Shown one piece after another: positions 60,101 through 64,000 of a stretch of DNA of 64,000 nucleotides; the stretch's first letter is position 1; each line of letters begins with the position of its first letter. The stretch spans positions 27,689,841 through 27,753,840 of the forward strand of contig NC_092575.1 of the NCBI RefSeq assembly GCF_037975245.1, written 5' to 3'. Made by a program: the position numbers and the translations under genes. Under the pieces are notes generated by a model. That model saw only the letters and a program-made list of their open reading frames with translations. It was not told the origin of the DNA and did no database searches. The stretch is from Apostichopus japonicus (taxonomy: Eukaryota > Echinodermata > Holothuroidea > Aspidochirotida > Stichopodidae).

Positions 60101-60845
60101 TGTTCTTCATATCCTAGACGGGCTGTGTATGCTGCAAAGAAAAAGGTATGGAGTATTAAGTTACTGAAATACTGAAAAGAAAATGTTCAGAACCGTGCAA
60201 AAAATTACCAGGATACAGTGCTTGATACATGTGATGTTACCTTGAAGTCAGGTCCTTGCTGATGTCAGGAACTCCACCAAAACTTCAAAACAAACCAGAC
60301 TCCATGGGATGGAAAAGAACCGTGGAATTATAGTTGTAAGCCTTGCGAATGGTAGATTTGGAAGTAAGAGGAAGTGCGCTCTGACCCTGAAGTACATCGG
60401 TGGGGGGGGGGGGGGGCACAGTGCTAAATGTTACCAACATTTGTAAGCTAGTTTGAATTGAATGCATATGCAGAATGCAGACAGGTATGAGAGGAAGTGA
60501 AGTAAATACCTGTTTATTATTACTATTTGTCGTTTCCTTACAATCAAGCTTAATATCATGTGAGGAAGTTTCTAAAAATGAATGGTTAATGTGGTAATCG
60601 AATACAATTAATATCAGGACTGTTGGTTCACAATATTTTGATGGGATCTTTAAACCAAAGTGTTGACAAAACCAATTTCTCTATTTTTGTCGAGCACTGA
60701 CCCCTTTAAGGGGGTTGATCAGTCTGCATGTGGGGCTTTACCTTCTTCTGCTCTTATTGAATCCACAGTGTGCTCCAGCTGTGGGGCCACCCAAGAGTAG
60801 GTCTGGAAGGGGGTCGGGACACGCTCATAGGGGTGCTTCTGTGAC
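42002..60845 (-). CDS. CLUH: CLUH, clustered mitochondria protein homolog, 3' 25 exons (N-terminus missing)
   Basis: CLUH (clueless in flies) is a cytosolic protein that binds mRNAs of nuclear-encoded mitochondrial proteins and keeps mitochondria spread through the cell. Twenty-five coding exons, all with GT donors and AG acceptors, join in frame to 1093 residues plus stop. They give the Clu domain (exons 60845 to about 56815), a central region related to eIF3 p135/TIF31, a long acidic linker (51480-51988), a Lys-rich patch (47881-47950), and TPR repeats (46707 to 43443). Joined motifs such as [31 protein letters not shown] and [13 protein letters not shown] match animal CLUH. The CLU N-terminal (ubiquitin-like) part and the start codon are not in 60846-64000, so the gene runs off the window. 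Confidence 0.96.
42845..42969 (-). CDS. CLUH: CLUH exon: C-terminal region
   Basis: Codes [26 protein letters not shown] and INGIFLIPI, like the human end of the fold (SVLEQLNVINGILFIPLS). Donor is GTAAGT. Confidence 0.95.
43443..43526 (-). CDS. CLUH: CLUH exon: last TPR helix
   Basis: 28 codons in frame: [20 protein letters not shown] and QAVTMQRT, nearly identical to vertebrate CLUH. Confidence 0.96.
44147..44240 (-). CDS. CLUH: CLUH exon: TPR
   Basis: [20 protein letters not shown] then [11 protein letters not shown]. Its donor GTATTT is weak compared with others in the gene. Confidence 0.95.
44345..44430. repeat. Dispersed repeat B, copy 2
   Basis: Matches 19803-19895 over about 85 bp. 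It lies in a CLUH intron. Confidence 0.8.
44572..44693 (-). CDS. CLUH: CLUH exon: TPR
   Basis: [20 protein letters not shown] then [20 protein letters not shown]; human has NNIGLVLHG at this place. Donor is GTTTGT. Confidence 0.96.
45243..45368 (-). CDS. CLUH: CLUH exon: TPR
   Basis: 42 codons: [34 protein letters not shown] and AQFD. A pyrimidine/purine tract in the next intron extends an open frame past the true donor at 45242. Confidence 0.96.
45576..45976. repeat. CLUH: 41-bp satellite in CLUH intron
   Basis: About 10 near-identical units containing GACACATAACATACTATAG then TAAACATTAATGTTAAACC. Ends just before ordinary intron sequence at 45977. Confidence 0.95.
46135..46220. repeat. 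CLUH: 46-bp tandem duplication over a CLUH splice donor
   Basis: 46135-46174 is copied at 46181-46220 without a difference. The segment covers the last 18 bases of the exon at 46203-46283, its GTAAGT donor and following intron bases. Confidence 0.95.
46203..46283 (-). CDS. CLUH: CLUH exon: TPR, with duplicated donor
   Basis: 27 codons: [20 protein letters not shown] and PNTITEY, donor GTAAGT. Its last 18 bases plus donor are copied again 46 bases downstream. The nearer donor keeps the frame to MHLALY, so it should be the true one. Confidence 0.95.
46568..46707 (-). CDS. CLUH: CLUH exon: TPR
   Basis: [40 protein letters not shown] and MGENAE; the NNVYGPMH loop matches human NNVYGAMH. Confidence 0.96.
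46918..47159 (-). CDS. CLUH: CLUH exon before TPRs
   Basis: 80 codons with [36 protein letters not shown] and [19 protein letters not shown]. Acceptor AACCCAG; donor GTGAGT. Confidence 0.96.
47433..47523 (-). CDS. CLUH: CLUH exon
   Basis: [20 protein letters not shown] then KEYFQFNIE; human has [20 protein letters not shown]. Ends with two bases of a Cys codon. Confidence 0.95.
47881..47950 (-). CDS. CLUH: CLUH exon: Lys-rich patch
   Basis: [23 protein letters not shown]. The acceptor AATTTAG at 47951-47952 keeps the frame with the exon before. A second AG eight bases into the exon (TTTTCCAG) would break frame, so it was not chosen. The patch resembles the basic stretch in human CLUH. Confidence 0.85.
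48439..48600 (-). CDS. CLUH: CLUH exon
   Basis: 54 codons: [20 protein letters not shown], then [15 protein letters not shown] and [14 protein letters not shown] and SHFLNC are CLUH hallmarks. Confidence 0.96.
48829..48901 (-). CDS. CLUH: CLUH exon
   Basis: [20 protein letters not shown] then CYLF; the GIN.RYLG motif is shared with human CLUH and TIF31-type proteins. Confidence 0.95.
49246..49316 (-). CDS. CLUH: CLUH exon
   Basis: [20 protein letters not shown] then LHQ and two bases of Arg. An 82-codon open frame on the + strand here is its shadow. Confidence 0.94.
49826..49912. repeat. Dispersed repeat D, copy 1
   Basis: TTTTGCTCAG, TAACATGG, CTGAGCCATGGAAGTCA and CTCATCATTGCAAAAGA occur in the same order at 51098-51182 in another CLUH intron. 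Confidence 0.8.
49934..50191. repeat. 129-bp tandem duplication in CLUH intron
   Basis: Two copies starting near 49934 and 50063 share GATTGATAGGTGAAA, CCACTAGAAG, AAACTGACCCTAT and ATGATCAAAGATA, with a few small changes. Confidence 0.85.
50351..50428 (-). CDS. CLUH: CLUH exon
   Basis: 26 codons: [20 protein letters not shown] then TQIPLF; human has KDAAAFLLSCQIP. Confidence 0.95.
50826..50953 (-). CDS. CLUH: CLUH exon
   Basis: [20 protein letters not shown] then [28 protein letters not shown] is strongly conserved in CLUH. Confidence 0.96.
51098..51182. repeat. Dispersed repeat D, copy 2
   Basis: Second copy of the segment at 49826-49912, about 1.3 kb away; both lie in CLUH introns. Confidence 0.8.
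51480..51988 (-). CDS. CLUH: CLUH long acidic linker exon
   Basis: 169 codons. It starts [18 protein letters not shown], homologous to the human HRYLLFMKLAALQLMQ helix, then runs about 110 residues rich in Glu, Lys, Ser and Thr, low in hydrophobics, probably disordered. The end ([11 protein letters not shown]) returns to helix-like sequence. The linker is larger than its human counterpart as recalled. Confidence 0.94.
52423..52528 (-). CDS. CLUH: CLUH exon
   Basis: [20 protein letters not shown] then [15 protein letters not shown]; human has [21 protein letters not shown] 3.6-kb intron with a transposon-like insert lies upstream of it. Confidence 0.96.
52563..52620. repeat. 9-bp repeat ATGTTCACC/A
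   Basis: About six copies of ATGTTCACN next to a CLUH acceptor region (exon starts at 52528 on the - strand). It sits within the last 100 bases of the intron. Confidence 0.8.
52646..54572. mobile_element. 1.9-kb non-autonomous DNA transposon, probably hAT-like
   Basis: Ends CAGTGTATAAATTTA and TAAATTTACACACTG are inverted copies with one mismatch. ATTTC flanks both sides (52641-52645 and 54573-54577), a likely 5-bp target duplication. Subterminal parts on both sides carry many GGTTGTCC / GGTCGTC words. No transposase was recognised; a 129-codon - strand open frame inside (53905-54294) has no known family. hAT-like is inferred from CAGTG ends. Confidence 0.75.
54578..56164. other. CLUH intron remainder
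   Basis: No coding exon found. A short likeness to dispersed repeat A lies at 55145-55185. Confidence 0.55.
56165..56243 (-). CDS. CLUH: CLUH exon
   Basis: [20 protein letters not shown] then DVNFLP; human has [26 protein letters not shown]. Confidence 0.97.
56340..57060. repeat. Simple A/T-rich repeats in CLUH introns
   Basis: TA and TAATAT runs at about 56335-56430, an (AATA)n run at 56709-56728, and ATAAATAGATAAATA runs at 56918-57055. The CLUH exon at 56815-56910 sits between them. Confidence 0.8.
56815..56910 (-). CDS. CLUH: CLUH exon: end of Clu domain
   Basis: 32 codons: [20 protein letters not shown] then [12 protein letters not shown]. Confidence 0.96.
57500..57712 (-). CDS. CLUH: CLUH exon: Clu domain core
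   Basis: 71 codons: [40 protein letters not shown] and [12 protein letters not shown]. The most conserved exon in the window's part of the gene. The 54-bp satellite fills the intron on its 5' side. Confidence 0.98.
57841..59031. repeat. CLUH: 54-bp satellite in CLUH intron, about 22 copies
   Basis: Units read AAGTAGAAGGTACAGGTAAT then GT(C/T)(T/G)ATACGTGTGACAATAC and AAATGCAATCAACT. 54 is divisible by three, so a - strand frame of 233 codons (57889-58590) stays open and repeats every 18 residues; it is not a gene. On the - strand each unit holds TACCTTCTACTTAG, which looks like a splice acceptor. Confidence 0.97.
59040..59142 (-). CDS. CLUH: CLUH exon: Clu domain
   Basis: [20 protein letters not shown] then [14 protein letters not shown]. 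Its donor GTAAGT at 59039-59034 is followed at once by the 54-bp satellite. Confidence 0.97.
59511..59695 (-). CDS. CLUH: CLUH exon: Clu domain
   Basis: [36 protein letters not shown] and [20 protein letters not shown]; almost identical to human. Confidence 0.97.
60088..60131 (-). CDS. CLUH: CLUH small exon: Clu domain
   Basis: 44 nt: completes Ala, then [14 protein letters not shown]. Human has [14 protein letters not shown]. Too short for an ORF scan. Confidence 0.95.
60347..60413. repeat. Dispersed repeat A, copy 2
   Basis: GAATGGTAGATTTGGAAGTA, AGAGGAAGT and TGACCCTGAAGT, then a 15-G run at 60402-60416. It matches 11936-12035. Confidence 0.65.
60742..60845 (-). CDS. CLUH: CLUH first exon seen in the window
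   Basis: [20 protein letters not shown] then [14 protein letters not shown]; human has [20 protein letters not shown]. Its first base finishes a codon from an exon that is not in the window. Confidence 0.95.
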
Positions 60846-61157
60846 CTGACCATTAAAAGAGAAAAAAATAATGACGTTTATAGGGTCAAAATGTCAAGTG
60901 CATTTGAACACTACTTTAAGAGAATGTGAAATATTTGAGTTTCTCCAAAGTATCCAAGGTTGATGTAGTGCATGGCTGTGGTATCAATAACTACAAGGCT
61001 TTCTTTCAGGCAAAATATGCAACATATTTGACAAAAGAAAAGAAAATGCTAAAATAAACCTTTACTATTCAAAACAATCATCTACATAACCATACCATTT
61101 CTGCCTTTCCCTGTAACTTCATCAGTGAGGCATAAACAGAAACACACATACCAACCC

Positions 61158-61831
61158 CAGGGATGTAAGTGCAGCCAAAAAAAAAAAACGGAAAACTATT
61201 CGGAGACCCCGGGTGAATGCCGTCCTAACACATCCTACTCCTAGCTTTGACTCCTTACACACTATCGTTATGTTAGGCTAGCTCAGAAGTATTAGCGCTA
61301 ACACATCTTACCCCTAGTTCTTACTACTTACACACTATCGTTATGTTAGGCTAGCTCAAAGTTACGAATACGTCGCAGCGAACTACGGAATAAAAAACAG
61401 TCTCACATTCGAATGCGATCACAAATATTGACTTTCATATGTGTATCCCGTAGATTTCCGCCGCTCACAAATATCACAAGCGTTAATTCCGAAAGTTATG
61501 TCGAGCACCAGCAGTTACGAAGATATCAATTAGCAGTCCAATCAACGTGAATTAGGCAAGGTTTTTCAACGACAGAAATGAGCTATGGCGATTTGAAGTT
61601 CGCACGTACGCAACGATATTCACATGGCACAATGTTGTACAATGCAATGCGATGATGCAAAACAGGAATGGTATTTTGATTGATCGATGAGTGAAAGTTG
61701 AAGTTAGCTTGCTGCAACGGGCCAGGCATTTTTGCCGCGTTGTGTCTTTGATATTCGAACAATTTTTTGGAACTTTATTGGAATTAAAAAAAAACGGATT
61801 TCCGTAAAAATACGGAAGACTTACATCCCTG
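61158..61831. mobile_element. MITE-like element with CAGGGATGTAAGT ends
   Basis: A perfect 13-bp inverted pair, CAGGGATGTAAGT at 61158-61170 and ACTTACATCCCTG at 61819-61831. No convincing target duplication was seen, so the boundaries or superfamily are less sure; CAGGG ends fit hAT. Inside, a segment of about 73 bp (ACACTATCGTTATGTTAGGC) is duplicated at 61227-61372. CpG-rich compared with flanks. A 154-codon - strand open frame is not recognised. Confidence 0.75.
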
Positions 61832-64000
61832 AAAAAAACAAGAGCCCAAGGGCACTGTGGTTCCTTGCTTGGGGTATATGACAATACACATAATATTATC
61901 AAGCAAGATTGGGCTGAAATAGTCCAAGTAAGTGTGGTCCTACATGTTCCCATAAAGTAACCAACACTATAGCCAACACTTTTGTGATCACAAAATGTGA
62001 TCGGATTTTTTATCAAAAGGCACTTTTGAGATCTAAATATGGCGTCGAAAATGTAAGAAATATAAGAGACCTACAAGCGTGTCAACAGATATGATAACAA
62101 TGGTGACCTCAGATGACATGACCTTTAAGTTTCAAAATGTTCCACCACCCCATTCACAACTTGTCCCAAAATATCAACCATGTCACACCTTGGCATTGAG
62201 ATTTAATTGCATTAAATGTCAAAAAATTAACTTTGAACTTGTATGTAACTTCACACAAAGGTCACCCGGAGGTCAACCAATTGACATTTTTGATCGGTGA
62301 GACCTAAATAGAGCATGACTGTAAAAATTCAAACATTTTTTCTTTGCCCATTTTCTCCCCCCATAATACTACTTTTTTAACATTAGCTGACCTTTGGTGA
62401 CCTTGGATCACATGACCGTTAAGTTTGAAAATATTCCCCTATACCATTTGCAACTTGTCCAAAAAAATCAACCTTGTCACACCTTGGCACTGGGAGTTAT
62501 TGCATTAAATGTCTGAAAATTAACTTTGACCTCATATAACTTCGCACACGAAGGTCACACAGGGGTCAACCTATTGACATTTATGATCAGAAGGTACCTT
62601 TAACATCTGAAAATAGCATCGAAACTGTAAAAAATCCACAAAACACGAAAAGGTCACCAGAGGTCAAATTGAGGTCAAGGGTCACCCACATGCGGGTCGA
62701 CAATTGGATTTCATTGAAGCAACTCCCAACTCTAACGGACAATTTGTTCTCAAGTTATCGCAAAAATACTAGTGTTTTATCATTAATTGACCTTTGGTGA
62801 CCTTGTATCACATAACCGTTAAGTTTGAAAATATTCCCCTATACCATTTGCAACTACTCCAAAAATATCAACCTTGTCACACCTTGGAACTGGGAGTTAT
62901 TGCATTAAATGTCTGAAAATTAACTTTGACCTCATATAACTTCGCACACGAAGGTCACACGGGGGTCAACCCATTGACATTTATGATCAGAAGTTACCTT
63001 TAACATCTGAAAATAGCATCGAAACTGTAAAAATCCACAAAACACTAAAAAGGTCACCAGAGGTCAAATTGAGGTCAAGGGTCACCCAAATGCGGGTCGA
63101 CAATTGGATTACATTGAGGCAACTCTCAACCCTAACGGACATTTCGTTCTCAAGTTATTGCAAAAATACTAGTTTTTTATCATTAATTGACCTTTGGTGA
63201 CCTCGGATCACATGACCGTTAAGTTTGAAAATGCTCCCCTATACCATTTGCAACTTGTCTCAAAATATCAACTGTGTAACACCTTGGCACTGGGAGTTAT
63301 TACACTAAATGTCTGAAAATTAACTTTGACCTCATATAACTTAACATACAAAGGTCACCTTGGGTCAACTTATTGACATTTTTGATTGATGAGACCTAAA
63401 TTAGAGCATCAAACTATAAAAATTCAAACATTTTTTTCTTTGCCCTTTTTCTACCCCCAAAATACTAGTTTTTTGACATTAACTGACCTTTGGTGACCTC
63501 GGATCACATGACCGTTAAGTTTGAAAATATTCCCCTATACCATTTGCAACTTGTCCAAAAATATCAACCATGTCACACCTTGGAACTGGGAGTTGTTGCA
63601 TTAAATGTCTGAAAATTAACTTTGACCTCGTATAACTTCGCACACGAAGGTCACACGGGTGTCAACCAATTGACATTTTTGATCGGAAGGTACCTTTGAT
63701 ATCCAAATCTAGCATCAAAACCAAACATTTTCTTTTTTGCTCGTTTCCTCCCAAAATAAGCACATTTTTTCTAATGTGACCTTTGACCTTTTGACCTTGG
63801 TTTCAGATGTAGTTTAATCTCCTGATTCCAAAAAACAAAACGAAAAGCCTGTACAACCATCGTAACTCCGACCGAAAAACTTTGACCCCATATAACTTTG
63901 CACATAAAGGAAACACGGGTCAACCTATTGACATTTATGATCAGAAGGTACCTTTGACATCTGAAAATAGCATTGAAACTGTAAAAATCCCAAAAACACG
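61832..64000. repeat. Long repeat array with nuclear-receptor half-site words
   Basis: After CAAGAGCCCAAGGGCACTG near 61839, imperfect units follow. The word TGACCTTTGGTGACCT recurs near 62389, 62789, 63188 and 63484 (periods about 400, 400 and 300). Other shared words are ACCATTTGCAACTTGTCC, GGGAGTTATTGCATTAAATG and AACTTTGACCTCATATAACT. The array runs off the right edge. No gene seen in it. Confidence 0.9.

Noticed and set aside
61552-62016. 154-codon - strand open frame
   Set aside because: It spans the MITE-like element and its border; no recognisable family.
60846-64000. N-terminal CLUH exons
   Set aside because: Read on the - strand; no sequence like the expected upstream CLU region was found between the repeats.

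Overview
This is a stretch of an AT-rich animal nuclear genome. It has long introns with GT-AG splice sites, many satellites and several hAT-like DNA transposons. The two genes and the repeat types suggest a marine invertebrate deuterostome, perhaps an echinoderm. That placement is an inference; no species marker was seen.

Two conserved genes face each other tail to tail. LIS1/PAFAH1B1 is on the + strand: ten coding exons from 6395 to 28696 give a complete 408-residue protein, with all nine junctions in frame. CLUH (clustered mitochondria protein homolog) is on the - strand: 25 coding exons from 60845 down to the stop at 42002 give 1093 residues, all in frame. Its N-terminal exons were not found and should lie beyond base 64000. 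LIS1 works in the dynein/nuclear migration pathway. CLUH is a cytosolic RNA-binding protein for mRNAs of mitochondrial proteins. They have no known direct partnership. From memory, the same two genes also lie next to each other and convergent on human chromosome 17p13.3, so the pair may be old microsynteny.

Layout: 1-1848 is a 17-bp minisatellite. 1849-6216 is non-coding with three more satellites. 6217-28696 is LIS1, whose largest introns hold two hAT-type MITEs with perfect 8-bp target duplications (14834-15458 and 16055-17099). 28697-42001 is non-coding and holds both 3' UTRs, with a 71-bp satellite at 37165-37853. Near that satellite the strand composition flips from T/G-rich to A/C-rich. 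42002-60845 is CLUH, with a 41-bp satellite, a 54-bp satellite that starts five bases from a splice donor, a tandem copy of a splice donor, and a 1.9-kb transposon-like insert. 60846-64000 has a third MITE-like element and then a long repeat array full of AGGTCA half-sites in DR4 spacing.

No RNA gene, CRISPR array or bacterial-type system was seen. The long ORFs in this window (up to 306 codons) are satellites without stops, not genes.
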